Positions 54,201-61,618 of a stretch of 64,000 bases of DNA are shown piece by piece. The DNA is taken from NCBI RefSeq assembly GCF_001468285.1, contig NZ_LNSB01000006.1:1-64000 (forward strand). Reading direction: 5' to 3'. How positions within the stretch are numbered: the first letter of the stretch is position 1; the number at the start of each line of letters is the position of its first letter. This DNA comes from Sphingopyxis sp. HIX (GTDB lineage Bacteria; Pseudomonadota; Alphaproteobacteria; Sphingomonadales; Sphingomonadaceae). A program made the translations under genes and the position numbers. A model generated the notes under the pieces. That model was not told where the DNA came from. It saw nothing but the letters and a program-made list of their open reading frames with translations, and ran no database searches.

Positions 54201-56446
54201 GCGTCGTCGAACCGGTACGTCGTGACCCCGCTCGCCGGATTGGACGACGCGACCACGCGGCCCATCCCGTCATAGACGTAGGTCTGCGCGAGAACGCCGT
54301 TGTCGTAGGTCGACAGCAGCCGGCCGGCCTGATCGTAGACATAGCTGGTTTCGGAATAGCCTTCGGCGAACGAGCCGTTGCCCCAAGTGGCAATGCCGCT
54401 GCCGTAGCGCGTGCGCTTGGTCAGATTGCCGCGCGCGTCGAACTGATCGACCACGATCTTGTCACGCGTATTGTTGAACGTGGTTCGCCACGTCGTCATC
54501 TGCGCTTCGGTGATCGCGACATTGTCCGCGAGTGCGGTGACGTTATAGGTCTGCTGCGGATATTCGGTCGTCCAATATTGATTGGCCCCCGACCATTCAT
54601 ATTCGGTGACATGGCCCTCGGCGCTGACGATGTATCGAAGCTGCGACAGCGAGTTATAGACGTAGCGCGTCGTGTGGTTGACCGTTTCGCCCGTCTTGTC
54701 GGAACCGGTGCGCGTCTCGGTCAGCAGCTCGTTCTTCGCGCTGTAGGTGCGCGTGACGACGTTGAGGTTGGCGTCGGTGGCGGTCAGCACATTGCCGCTG
54801 GCGTCGTATGTGTAGGTGGTGAGCTTGCCCGCCGGATCCTCGACGCTGGCGACATTGCCGCTGGCGTCATAGGTGAATTTGACGGTCTGCGACACGCCCC
54901 CGACCGGCGGCGCGGTGATCTGCGTCAGCCGCTGGGTCCGCGCATATTCCGCGCCCAGGGTGACCGACGCATCGGACATGATCAGCTGTTGCCCGTCGCG
55001 CGCGCCGCCGACATAATCGACGTGGACATTCGCCTTGACCTCTTCGGCCTGCGCGAAGGTTCGCGTGATCTCGATCCGCGTCGCCTCGGTCGTCGACAGG
55101 CCGCTGATGTGCCACAGGCCGTTGGCCGTGGTGGACAGCGTCCCCGGACCCGAGATGATCCGCGCGGTGACGACGTCGGTGCCATTGCCGCTCGTCCCGC
55201 CGAGCAGCGACACGCTCTGCTGCGTCGCCGATCCGGTCACCGCCTGCAGCGTCACCGCGAACTTCACGGTCGTTCCGGCCGCGACGTTGCCGACCGTCGG
55301 CGCGACGTGGGAAGCGCTGGCGCCGACCGACGAGGTCAGCCTGGTCGCCGCCTCGCCGTTGATCGCGGATGCCGCTTCCTTCGTGACCCCGGCTCCGCCC
55401 CAATTGGCGGCCGCGGTATCGATCCGGTTGCCGCCGTCATATTTGAGCTCGGTCACCTGCCCGTCGGGACCGGTGATCGTCGTACTGCTGGCCCCATAGG
55501 CCAGGTTGGTTTCGCGCTCGACGCCGCTCGCGACCGTTTCCCTGAGCCGCGTCACGCGGCCCGACGCATCATATTCGATCGTCAGGCCCGACCCGTCGGT
55601 CTGGGTGATCGACGAGATGCGGTTCGAATTCAGGACATAGGCATATGTCGTGACATAGGTCGCGCCATCGGTGATGAGGCTGTCGCCCGGGCTGAGGTCC
55701 ACCTTGACCTTTTCCAGCCGGTTCGATCCGTCGTAGGTATAGTGGGTGCGCGTGAGCGTCCGGGCGACGGGGGTCGGCGTCGTCCGGTCGGTATATCCCG
55801 TCAGGATACTGAGGATTTTGTTGCCCGTGGTCGACCAGATATATTGGGTCCAGTCGCCGTCGGCGGTCGTCACCTTGTCGAGCTTGTCGTCGACATAGCT
55901 GTAGGTCAGCCCGAAATACTCCTTTTCGGTCGCGCTGGTGATGCGCCAATTATCGGTGCCGGCAGCGCTGTAGGTGTCGGTGAAGCGGGTCGATCCCTCG
56001 GTCCAGACCCAGGTCGCGCCGACCTTCTTGAGCTCGTCGTGCGCGCCGTCGCCGTCCGTCGTCACATAGGCCGATCTGGTCGCGTTCCAGGTGTAGGTGA
56101 TGACGGCGCCATCGGCACCCTGGCGCTTGATCGTGCTCCCGGCGGTATTTTGCGTCCCGGTAAGACCGAATACGCGGCGGGTCGTCGATTGCTGCCAATT
56201 GTCGCCATTGTCGCCGTCGTGCGCCTGGCCCAGGCTGTTGTAGGTCCGACCGATCGAGATATCGAGGCCCTTGCCGATCAGGAACTCGTCCTGCTGGCTG
56301 ATCAAGAGATTGCCCGTCGCGGCATTGACCGAAACGCTGTCGCCGCCACGGCCCAAGCTGCCGGACCCGATCAGCCCGCCGCCACCCAGAAGGTTGCCCG
56401 AACCCCGCGTATAACCCGCGCCGACACCCGTGAAAATCGCAACCAT
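45209..56446 (-). CDS. Giant RHS/YD-repeat polymorphic toxin (3745 residues)
   Basis: One uninterrupted frame starting at ATG 56446 with GGAG upstream. The N-terminus (MVAIFTGVGAGYTRGSGNLL, then SVNAATGNLLISQQDEFLIG) has no Sec signal, PAAR domain or membrane segment. Residues ~150-2950 hold many YD repeats (T-Y-x-Y-D-A-x-G-N/R type) forming the hollow RHS shell, with two inserted beta domains near residues 360-480 and 780-900. A LysM domain lies at about 3045-3095, then a KPPKKPK linker and a Gly/Ala-rich region. The last ~130 residues form the toxin tip, with Y-T-H-E-A-A-E-A-T-K-M-A and Y-D-L-A-H-A-A; I do not recognise its family. The immunity gene follows by ATGA overlap. The secretion route is not evident. 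Confidence 0.93.
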   Translation of the reverse strand: MVAIFTGVGAGYTRGSGNLLGGGGLIGSGSLGRGGDSVSVNAATGNLLISQQDEFLIGKGLDISIGRTYNSLGQAHDGDNGDNWQQSTTRRVFGLTGTQNTAGSTIKRQGADGAVITYTWNATRSAYVTTDGDGAHDELKKVGATWVWTEGSTRFTDTYSAAGTDNWRITSATEKEYFGLTYSYVDDKLDKVTTADGDWTQYIWSTTGNKILSILTGYTDRTTPTPVARTLTRTHYTYDGSNRLEKVKVDLSPGDSLITDGATYVTTYAYVLNSNRISSITQTDGSGLTIEYDASGRVTRLRETVASGVERETNLAYGASSTTITGPDGQVTELKYDGGNRIDTAAANWGGAGVTKEAASAINGEAATRLTSSVGASASHVAPTVGNVAAGTTVKFAVTLQAVTGSATQQSVSLLGGTSGNGTDVVTARIISGPGTLSTTANGLWHISGLSTTEATRIEITRTFAQAEEVKANVHVDYVGGARDGQQLIMSDASVTLGAEYARTQRLTQITAPPVGGVSQTVKFTYDASGNVASVEDPAGKLTTYTYDASGNVLTATDANLNVVTRTYSAKNELLTETRTGSDKTGETVNHTTRYVYNSLSQLRYIVSAEGHVTEYEWSGANQYWTTEYPQQTYNVTALADNVAITEAQMTTWRTTFNNTRDKIVVDQFDARGNLTKRTRYGSGIATWGNGSFAEGYSETSYVYDQAGRLLSTYDNGVLAQTYVYDGMGRVVASSNPASGVTTYRFDDANTTTLIHYSSGLTQTQVYNKAGDLLSDTTSTPGYQPAELLSDLTDWGTTRVTRTSATAIDGKPTYTYTLDATGNVGVIAKGMSVAAGETVTWRIAVKGNPSDQHRIGINGSVTGWGTLAGTDASAVIISGPGSITKAGGQPSLLTLTGLSETQETIIELRRTFTQAEGVYAYFYVGVGTSVPAGTAVTLGATNLVRTITDGEEAIASTTAFRYDALGRVRMITAPLGVNSTGDATDYNSFILYDNAGRKTADIAADGGVTEYRYDAAGRLAATIARATKLTPTQMANLATAGGDVLLGASSIGTGWPAASTSDVWNWNIYDDGGRLIQSIDGNGGVVDYVYDNSNRLIRTVGYAATVSVGGFKTTLPTARQTVTAGEDDRVSRNFYDRDGRLVGTLDIDTYLTGPGTYRYEGYLSEIKYDHAGQKVSEIAYSTELTGALKTLSFDQLLASANTTATTNRRTHHVYDGQGLLRYQVDSLGYVTSFTYDLAQQLTSTISHKTAITIAPDDVNYATVKAAVALIVNDATDRASYSVYNNRGQVAYAIDAGGLVSAFTYDVSGRVIKVVQFATLRATSTLPTLATMASWAAGQASNTSNRISRTYYSADGLARFTVDAEGYRTENIFDANRNLVSVTRSANPVTVTDSTTIDQLDAMAAGAGITTLSAYDQTGRLHTVTDAENGITRYDYNALGLVEKVTDPLSRASYNYYDAAGRLVKTRDAGDYVTEIGYNAFGEVKFTKGYYNKGTGPVTAPPSVAADNSKDIVAFNIYDDLGRLTYTVDGESYVTRSFYNRFGEVEKVVRYATTFATTAATTLTNLNDHFGEEAAPIPGSAAVTSFTYDNGGRVLTSKDAMAYEEKYQYDGFGNRISVENKLGGVTIYAYDKRGLLISETLPISSYNANGSVQDVIVNSYAYDALGNRTQMIEGVGLNEARTTTYEYDRLGRLKKTIGQARTVLDQSDHVTETTGFTPTQTYVYDAVGNVTSVTNAANQRTVYFYDDLGRKVAEIVQVERTGSPLQDRGTYTRYVYDANGNITSTRVYDPLVIVPDNGGPDTATTAPSSAYRETLFEYDSLNRLTKSSVVAGSGLPFKSGSYNVVWSGNTTAIDLLYEYDAFGNVVKTIDGNGRATWNFYDELGRKTQQVDALNYLTAWTYDAEGNVLTEKRYSVPGATPNNSRTPPAAPGADTAMRETVFTYDENGNRLSETRKSVTIFKDGTTPTTEDVDVTIRWEYNGLGQVTQRNEATDDYTKLKGEVGDESTYYSYDVGGRLTREERAAFTSHQSTVVTPTVDYSYNALGDLVRTVAAGAGDAQQRVTTYSYGAGGLLASMTDAENYVHTYSYDRNGTLIRDEYSRSDSQDQYRLNAVLTKVDALGRTIEQSVAAWTGTAWAKGDIAATEYNAFGEVKRSGINGLWQTVNEYDAAGRLWRTNAGDGVWKIFGHDKNGNQTVAITLGGTGENFATFSLDDALNKVLQENVNATYTVYDARNMATSVVEEGRRVKAGTDPDAVKTITTSRAYNAFGETLTETNALGGVTTYGYNRAGRMVRSEGPAVAMTLENGKEIWVKPSQDFHYDKAGRLVAQHDANGSYAETGTDAGNATSKTANTGNLTRLTLLAGTGYNGTQALVTTERQADDGVKQTKYDIHGDARTLIAPAPELRTTEQVFDRLGRLVQVTHPGATGQRLIDSYSYDILGQRLKHWNNFLETSPSVPDVETTDYDIQGRVIATRSFGGDVSSTTYAWDASIAAIAGTVTGGWTETVRLSDSAANLAASIYKQSSDKSDIFGRVVQKTDMGSHVTNYAYDAAGRQISATLVASPSNIVTSFTYYNTGQLATNSGLAGTATYGYDVAGNRASETLVNGSGTVKAMAANYDAMGRMIAWSATGTTTTPAASTTTRYDANGNIRATLSLYREIDAYGTAATTDTSKNYWFLYDTMNRVVRDRGTLSGTAGAVGTTIVRGTDGTDYLYNDSGDRVSSISTRPVWETVWHSHPQPGEPDAGFYTWEQVDGVSQETFTYDASGRLYQVHEAGVIRSDFAYDKMGRVTLQQDFGGIERGPGGLSYSRAVTYNAKGQVASDNVMTRRDRNEVYTPGATVVSDEWRNITTYGYGSGSSYALGSVLTATVQAYRNGFDTGASGAPDTSTTTSYEWWDGAVQTYITHDSDTGSGSNPIYNTDLQLNGLGQLVAAEVDDGVARDVTYKLDENGQIIRRDETRESTPSQASPHEIFYRFAGKQMGMIGNNGTSDTGYSESVVERSAYDEPPTSSNAGLFRNGKKTGASFYADFAQSLTPANSNAQGSSGGTYTVRAGDTLATIAQMLYGDANLWYKIAEANGLSSGSALVEGMALTLPAGVTKNTHNAETFKPYDPMDAIGDLSPTTPKPPKKPKCALLKQILVAVVAIAVVAITQQYQVFAALGPVLSGAAGAALGSVVSQGAGIALGVQDGFSWKSVGLAAIGGAISGGITGLGEAAQATADAGRALSGIDKFAMALNGNGIGMAVLRGAGSNALTQGIGRITGLQSKFDFAGVAAAGAVSGFGQFVGNNISGAAEYHTSGKMAGFLKTPASTGNAIASSAAGALAGAATRSAITGENFGDNILRVLPDAIGNALVMAGRSVLARQLEDPVSGGGGGEPIVAGGGLRGNSTMRFGANDHFYGQDGGLAMSGYGDFDADNPIDVFANKVVRTMLGHAGSVLDMFGFKNNLWIFRWPETTLGLRLTNPQPLPSQQFRQVVRAPSSPRPGLISRYKSWINNITPSLPTDLIAAHLPGSLISQEMREGAPPIAQSMAQQRIVRQTESGGVGLLAFGQIEANGAAVGGAALGPLAMLLPDKWTSKPHIAGGLAIGGTLSPWNLVGAGEAAVAQRATGAFNPAIVAGGKGLGIFAERELTISPKGLDLVRTHLSNPLFEADPRNVAMLQRLETAMQSGQKVSGADAIFYTHEAAEATKMARLGGYTQPNYDLAHAATLDKYNVSPYSVYHPDVIRANPALSNKNWYAFWGISK
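47052..48175 (-). repeat. 1124-bp direct repeat, copy 2 (inside intact RHS gene)
   Basis: Counterpart of 41297-42420. It covers the last YD repeats and the LysM domain of the intact gene and ends at the point where the toxin-specific part begins. Confidence 0.88.
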
Positions 56447-57098
56447 CTATCGCTCCGCATGCTCGTTCGCGGAGGGCGCCCCCAAATCAGCCGCCTGGAA
56501 AGCCCCGCCCCGTTAAATGCAAATCCGACGCACGCGTGGAATGTTTAGGGGTCGATGTTCTTTTTTGCTGGTGGCGGTCGCTTGTCCCGCAACCGGCATT
56601 CTCCAACGCTCCGGAATATCCATGGAGGAAAATGGCTCGAGCAGTTGGGACGTCGTGGCGAATCGCGACTCGATCGCCAAGGACTGCTCCTCGCAATGCC
56701 TGCTGGCCGGCGGCCGATCGCCAGGGGTGCTTGCGAAATATTGCTCAAGCGCCTCGTGCACGTCGAGACCGACAATCTTGGCGCTCGGCGGGCTGAAGCT
56801 ACACCAATATCGTCAAGCCGCAGGGCGATCTGCGCGACCGCAACAACCGCCTGATCGATCCGCTCGAAGGCACGAACTATGAAGCCGGCCTGAAAGCGCC
56901 GCTGCTCGACGACCCGTTACTCGCGACGGCGTCGGTCTACTTTGGATGCGGACATTCGACGCCGCCGGCAAACCGGCAGCCGTGGTCTGTCAGTTTTGCG
57001 AATAGCGCGACGACCGCTCCTCAGCCTATGAGGCGCTCCTCGCCCTGGCTCGGGAGAACCGATAAGGCGATTGAAATTTCCAGGCATGGCGGGAGAAG
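56447..57098. other. Intergenic with decayed sequence
   Basis: This 652-bp stretch lies between the divergent RHS and oxidoreductase genes. It contains a TonB-receptor remnant (listed separately) and a segment around 56660-56705 resembling a common extragenic repeat. No intact gene is visible. Confidence 0.5.
56798..56943 (+). pseudogene. Remnant of a TonB-dependent siderophore receptor
   Basis: In one frame the DNA reads S-Y-T-N-I-V-K-P-Q, then L-I-D-P-L-E-G-T-N-Y-E-A-G-L-K and L-L-A-T-A-S-V-Y-F. This matches the conserved C-terminal barrel segment of siderophore receptors (typically P-x-x-G-x-N-Y-E-x-G-x-K). It has no start, and flanking sequence in frame is lost. It is a small fossil of a deleted receptor gene. 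Confidence 0.65.
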
Positions 57099-58196
57099 GT
57101 GGTGGCCAAATTGTTCGAGCCCATCGCGATCGGTGGATTGTCGCTGCCCAACCGCATCGTCATCGCGCCGATGTGCCAATATTCGGCCGAAGACGGGATG
57201 ATGACCGACTGGCATCTGATGCACCTCGGCCAGCTCGCGATCTCGGGTGCGGGGGTCCTGACTATCGAGGCGGCAGCCGTGTTGCCCGAGGGGCGCATCA
57301 CCTATGCCGACGTCGGCCTCTACGACGACGCCACCGAAGCCGCGATTGCGCGCGTCCTGGCTGCCGTACGGCAGTGGTCGGACGTCCCGGTGGCGATCCA
57401 ACTCGCGCATGCCGGACGCAAGGCAAGCACGGCCCGGCCATGGGATGGTGGCGGACAGATCGCTGCGAACGCGCCCGATGGGTGGCAGACCGTCGCACCG
57501 TCCGCGCTGCCCTTTCTCGACACGGACGCAGCGCCCCTCGCGCTGGAGCGCGGCGGGCTGGACGGGATCCGCACGGCCTTCGCCGATGCCGCAATGCGCG
57601 CCGCGCGGCTCGGGATCGATGCGGTCCAGCTGCACGCCGCGCATGGCTATCTGCTGCACCAGTTTCTGTCGCCGCTGTCGAACCGGCGCGAGGATGCCTA
57701 TGGCGGCAGCCTCGAAAACCGCATGCGTTTTCCGCTCGAAGTCTTCGACGCGGTGCGGAGCGCCTTTCCCGGCCCGGTCACCGTGCGCGTGTCGGGCACC
57801 GACTGGGTCGAGGGCGGCTGGACAATCGAGCAGACGGTCGAATTCGCGCGCGCGCTCGAAGCGCGCGGCTGCGCCGCGATCAACGTGTCGAGCGGCGGGC
57901 TGCACCCGGCGCAGGCGATTACGCTGGCGCCGGGCTATCAGGTGCCGCTGGCGCGCGCGGTCAAGACGGCGGTCACGATGCCCGTCATCGCGGTCGGCTT
58001 GATCACCGATCCCGAACAGGCCGAGGCGATTATCGAAAAGGGCGATGCCGATGCGATCGCGATCGCCCGCGCCGCGCTCTACGATCCGCGCTGGCCCTGG
58101 CACGCCGCGGCGGCGCTCGGCGCGACGATCAAGGCGCCGCCGCAATATGAGCGCAGCGAGCCGCGCGAGCATCGCGGGCTCTTCGCGCGACCCTAG
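57099..58196 (+). CDS. NADH:flavin oxidoreductase (old yellow enzyme, YqjM type)
   Basis: A 365-residue FMN enzyme. The N-terminal FEPIAIGGLSLPNRIVIAPM with C-Q-Y-S-A-E-D-G carries the Cys and Tyr of the YqjM class. The active-site motif is L-H-A-A-H-G-Y-L-L-H-Q-F-L-S-P, then N-R-R-E-D-A-Y-G-G-S-L-E-N-R. FMN is held by the C-terminal I-A-V-G-L-I-T-D-P. It reduces activated C=C bonds using NAD(P)H in the cytoplasm. GTG start with GGAGAAGG before it. Its TAG shares CTAG with the stop of the converging SDR gene. Probably part of the catabolic cluster to its right. Confidence 0.9.
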   Translation: MVAKLFEPIAIGGLSLPNRIVIAPMCQYSAEDGMMTDWHLMHLGQLAISGAGVLTIEAAAVLPEGRITYADVGLYDDATEAAIARVLAAVRQWSDVPVAIQLAHAGRKASTARPWDGGGQIAANAPDGWQTVAPSALPFLDTDAAPLALERGGLDGIRTAFADAAMRAARLGIDAVQLHAAHGYLLHQFLSPLSNRREDAYGGSLENRMRFPLEVFDAVRSAFPGPVTVRVSGTDWVEGGWTIEQTVEFARALEARGCAAINVSSGGLHPAQAITLAPGYQVPLARAVKTAVTMPVIAVGLITDPEQAEAIIEKGDADAIAIARAALYDPRWPWHAAAALGATIKAPPQYERSEPREHRGLFARP

Positions 58197-58975
58197 ACCC
58201 CCATCATGCCTGCGGTGGTCGCGCCATCGATCACATAGTCGGCGCCGGAGATAAAGCCAGCCTCGTCCGAGGCGAGAAAGGCGACGAGGGCGGCGACCTC
58301 ATCGAGCTGCGCCATGCGCCGCATCGGCGCCATCCCCTCGAACGCCGCACGCGCCGCGGCGGGATCGGGCGCGCGTTCGATGACGCCGCGGATCATGTCG
58401 GTCTCGACCACGCCGGGCAGCACCGCATTGACGCGGATCTTATACCCCTTGCCCGCGCAGTGGATCGCCGCCGATTTGACCAGCGCGACCACCGCCGCCT
58501 TGGTCACCGAATAGGCCGCATAATTGCCCATCGCGCGATGCGCGTTCATCGACGAATTGACGATCACCGACCCCGCGGCCCCTCCCGGATTCTTCGCCAT
58601 CGCGCGGATCGCGTGCTGGACGGTGAGCATCGCGCCGGTCTGGTTGACCCCGACGATATGGTTCCAGGCATCGATCCCGATATCCTCGACGCTCGCGTCG
58701 CCCGCTTCGGTCCCGGCATTGGCGAAGGCGATGTCGAGCCGGCCATATTCGGCCTCGATCTCCGCCATCAATGCGGGCCATGCCGCGGCATCCTCGACGC
58801 GGTGGGCGCGAAAGACCGCGCCGGTGTCACCCTCGACGGTCGCGGCGGCATCGGCGTTGGAACCGGTGAAGACCACTTTCGCGCCTTCGCGCGTCAATCG
58901 CGCGACCGCCGCAGCGCCGATCCCGCTGGTCCCGCCGGTGACCAGCGCAACCTTGCCGCCCAGCCTCTGCTGCAT
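58193..58975 (-). CDS. Short-chain dehydrogenase/reductase
   Basis: A 260-residue classical SDR. The cofactor loop is TGGTSGIG at about residues 14-21, followed by F-A-N-A-G-T. The catalytic Tyr and Lys lie in Y-S-V-T-K, preceded by the Ser of V-N-S-S-M. The C-terminal F-L-A-S-D-E-A-G-F-I-S-G is also typical. It oxidises or reduces a hydroxyl/keto group with NAD(P). It is divergent from the ThuA-like gene, suggesting a shared regulatory region at 58976-59100. Confidence 0.9.
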   Translation of the reverse strand: MQQRLGGKVALVTGGTSGIGAAAVARLTREGAKVVFTGSNADAAATVEGDTGAVFRAHRVEDAAAWPALMAEIEAEYGRLDIAFANAGTEAGDASVEDIGIDAWNHIVGVNQTGAMLTVQHAIRAMAKNPGGAAGSVIVNSSMNAHRAMGNYAAYSVTKAAVVALVKSAAIHCAGKGYKIRVNAVLPGVVETDMIRGVIERAPDPAAARAAFEGMAPMRRMAQLDEVAALVAFLASDEAGFISGADYVIDGATTAGMMGV

Positions 58976-59100
58976 CGCGCCTCTCCTCTCGCCGCCCCTC
59001 TTGCCAGTTTCATGGTCTTCGGGAACCTATCAATACAGCAAGGTGACGCGCACTTACTCCGCCCGCATGATGCGCCCATAACAGGAGGAGAGGATTGGCG

Positions 59101-59862
59101 ATGAGCGACAGCGAACATCCGCCCCGTATCGACTGCGTGCTGATCTGCGGCGGCGTCTGGCACGACATGGATTTCGCACGGCTCGAGCTGCTCAAGCTGC
59201 TCGCCGAGGATCAGCGCGTGCGGACGCGGGTGTTCGAGAATTACGACCATATCGACGCGATCGAGGCCGCCGATATCCTGATCACCTATACCTGCGACGT
59301 CACCCCGTCGCTGCCCGCGCAGGAGGCGCTCAAACGCTGGCTCGCGAAGGGCGGGCGCTGGTATGCGCTGCACGGCACCAATTCGATCCTCCGACTGCTC
59401 GACACCGGGCTGTGGGACGCGCCGCGCTGGGCGCCGCTGATGATGGACTTGCTGGGGTCGCAGTTCATCAGCCACCCCGCGATCGAGCCCTATACCGTCC
59501 GTGTCGTCGATCCCGATCACCAGCTTACCAAGGGCATCGAGCCGTTCGAGACGACCGACGAGCTCTATCACCTCGAAACGCACGGCGACCTGCACGTGCT
59601 GATGGACACCGAGTGCAGTGGTCCCGGCACCGGCTTCGTCGAGGCCGCGGATGCGCCCGGTACCTACCCCGTCTTCTATATCAAGCAGCATGGCGCCGGC
59701 GCGGTGCTGTACCTCACGCTCGGCCATTGCCGGGGGCATTACGACCTGCAGCCGATGATGGACTGGTGGCCGACGGTCGACCGCTGCGCCTGGGATCTGC
59801 CGGTCTTCTACGACCTGCTGCGCCGGGGAATCGGCTGGCTGAAGGAGCGCGAGGCCGCCTAG
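59101..59862 (+). CDS. ThuA-like (trehalose utilisation family) protein
   Basis: A 253-residue protein with a glutamine-amidotransferase-like fold: I-D-C-V-L-I-C-G-G-V-W-H-D at the start, then W-Y-A-L-H-G-T-N-S, E-L-Y-H-L-E-T-H-G, and the late L-G-H-C-R-G-H-Y motif of ThuA proteins. ATG 59101 is chosen, since GGAGGAGAGG ends 7 bases upstream; a TTG two codons earlier is possible. ThuA proteins often accompany sugar or polyol oxidation genes. It overlaps the stop of the converging GMC gene by four bases. Confidence 0.8.
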   Translation: MSDSEHPPRIDCVLICGGVWHDMDFARLELLKLLAEDQRVRTRVFENYDHIDAIEAADILITYTCDVTPSLPAQEALKRWLAKGGRWYALHGTNSILRLLDTGLWDAPRWAPLMMDLLGSQFISHPAIEPYTVRVVDPDHQLTKGIEPFETTDELYHLETHGDLHVLMDTECSGPGTGFVEAADAPGTYPVFYIKQHGAGAVLYLTLGHCRGHYDLQPMMDWWPTVDRCAWDLPVFYDLLRRGIGWLKEREAA

Positions 59863-61496
59863 GCAACCGCGCGCAGCTTGCGCCGGTCCTCGCGGATCAG
59901 CCCCGCCGCACGCAGCGCCAGCGCCATCGCCGGCGCATTGGTGTTGCCGGTGACCGGCGCGGGCATGACCGAACAATCGACGACCCGCAGCCCGCCGACG
60001 CCGTTGACGCGGAGCCGCGCGTCGGTGACCGCGCGATTGTCGCTGCCCATCCGGCACGTCCCCACGCCGTGCAGCCCGCACGTCGCGAGGCGGCGGAAGG
60101 CGGCGAGGATTTCGGCGTCGCTCTGGACCGCCGCGCCGGGCAAAAGTTCGCGTTCGACCAGCCCGACCAGCGCCGGCTGCGCCATATAGCGGCGCATCGC
60201 GTGCACGGCGGCGATCGCGCTGCGCTCGTCCTCGCGCGTCGAGAGCCAGTTGGGCTTGATGTCGGCGGCTGCATCGCTGCCGGGGCCGGTGATCGCGATG
60301 CTTCCCTCGCTCGTCAGGCGCAGGAGCTGGCCGTAGATGGTCATCCCCGGCTTGCGGTCGATGCTGTTCAGCGGCACCGGATGCTTGTCGTCGCCGAGCG
60401 CGAAGGTGTAGCCGCCAAGGTAAAGCTGGAGGTCGGGCCGCAGGTCGCGGCTCGTCAGGTTGAGGAAGGCGCCGACCTCGAACGGCCCGGTCGCCATGAT
60501 CCCGCCGCGCGTCAGCATATATTGCGCCATCGCGCGCATGAGGCCGATGCCGAAGAAGCTGCGATTGCTGCCAACATCGCGCGACAGGCGGTGCGGCATC
60601 GAAAAGCCCAGATGCTCGCGCAGCCGCCCGCCGACGTCGGGCGCGTCGATCAGCGGTGCGACTCCCGCGGCGCGCAGCCTATCGGCGGGGCCGATGCCCG
60701 ATCGCTGGAGCAGCAGCGGGCTCTCCAGCGTCCCGCCCGACACGACCACCTCGCCGTGGCAGTCGAAGCGCCGCGGCTGGCCCGCGACCTTCGCCGCGAC
60801 CCCGGTGACGCGGCCGTTCTCGACGACGAGCCGCTCGGCCATCGCATGCGTCACGACATGCAGGTTCGGGCGCCTTTTCGCCCGCGCGAGGAAGGTCGTC
60901 GCCGCGCTCTCGCGCCGGCCGCGGCGGACATTGTGCGCATAGAAGCCGACGCGGTCGAGCGTCGTGCCGTTGAGGTCGTCGACGGGCTTCAGCCCCATCT
61001 CGACCCCCGCCTGCACCATCGTCTCGGCCAGCGGATAGCTGTGAATCTTGGGCGCGACGCCGACCGGCCCGCCCGCGCCGCGCATCGCGCTGGCGCCGAG
61101 GCCATGGTCCTCGAGGCTGCGGAACGCCTCGGTCATGGCATCACCGTTCCAGCCGGTGCCGCCGCGCTTTTCCCATTCGTCGTAATCGGCGGGCTCGCCG
61201 CGGCTCCAGATCATGCCGTTGACCGCCGACGACCCGCCGAGCCCCTTGCCGCGGATCCACACCTCGCCCGGCGCGCCGCCGTCGCCGCGCGGCTGCGACA
61301 CGCCATAGGCCCAGATATGGTCGGGATTGGTGACGAGCTTGGCGACCCCCTTGGGGATCGCGACCCAGCGGCTGGCGTTGTCGCCGCCCGCTTCGAGCAG
61401 CAGCACGCGGATCTGCGGGTCGGCGCTCAGCTGCTCGGCGACGACGCATCCCGCCGATCCCGCCCCGACGACGATATAGTCCCAGCTCCCGGCCAT
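59859..61496 (-). CDS. GMC family oxidoreductase (choline dehydrogenase-like)
   Basis: A 545-residue FAD enzyme. The N-terminal dinucleotide fold is Y-I-V-V-G-A-G-S-A-G-C. The GMC signature is G-L-G-G-S-S-A-V-N-G-M-I, with a second motif S-G-G-T-L-E-S-P-L-L-L-Q-R-S-G-I-G. The active-site pair is the His in C-G-L-H-G-V-G-T and the Asn in V-T-G-N-T-N-A-P. It oxidises alcohols. Length and motifs are full. It is divergent from the SDR operon at 61619. Confidence 0.93.
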   Translation of the reverse strand: MAGSWDYIVVGAGSAGCVVAEQLSADPQIRVLLLEAGGDNASRWVAIPKGVAKLVTNPDHIWAYGVSQPRGDGGAPGEVWIRGKGLGGSSAVNGMIWSRGEPADYDEWEKRGGTGWNGDAMTEAFRSLEDHGLGASAMRGAGGPVGVAPKIHSYPLAETMVQAGVEMGLKPVDDLNGTTLDRVGFYAHNVRRGRRESAATTFLARAKRRPNLHVVTHAMAERLVVENGRVTGVAAKVAGQPRRFDCHGEVVVSGGTLESPLLLQRSGIGPADRLRAAGVAPLIDAPDVGGRLREHLGFSMPHRLSRDVGSNRSFFGIGLMRAMAQYMLTRGGIMATGPFEVGAFLNLTSRDLRPDLQLYLGGYTFALGDDKHPVPLNSIDRKPGMTIYGQLLRLTSEGSIAITGPGSDAAADIKPNWLSTREDERSAIAAVHAMRRYMAQPALVGLVERELLPGAAVQSDAEILAAFRRLATCGLHGVGTCRMGSDNRAVTDARLRVNGVGGLRVVDCSVMPAPVTGNTNAPAMALALRAAGLIREDRRKLRAVA

Positions 61497-61505
61497 GGCG
61501 CTCTC

Positions 61506-61603
61506 CTGTCCCGGCCACGATGTGGAACCGACCGGCCGCCCGCCGCACCTAGCGCAATAAATAGTCCCCTCGCCCCGTTCGCAGCATGATAGTGCCGGGA
61601 CAG
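61506..61603. promoter_or_regulatory. Inverted repeat between divergent GMC and SDR genes
   Basis: CTGTCCCGGC at 61506-61515 is the exact reverse complement of GCCGGGACAG at 61594-61603. Each arm lies just upstream of one of the two divergent starts. It may be a shared operator or just matching leader sequences; the spacing of about 78 bases between arms is wide. Confidence 0.35.
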
Positions 61604-61618
61604 AAGAGGGAGGACAGG

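Noticed and set aside
46256-56548. Very long plus-strand frames (over 1400 and 1600 codons)
   Set aside because: They are the antisense of the RHS gene. The repetitive, GC-rich YD codons keep the opposite strand open, and the translation is a low-complexity Arg/Asp/Val mix.
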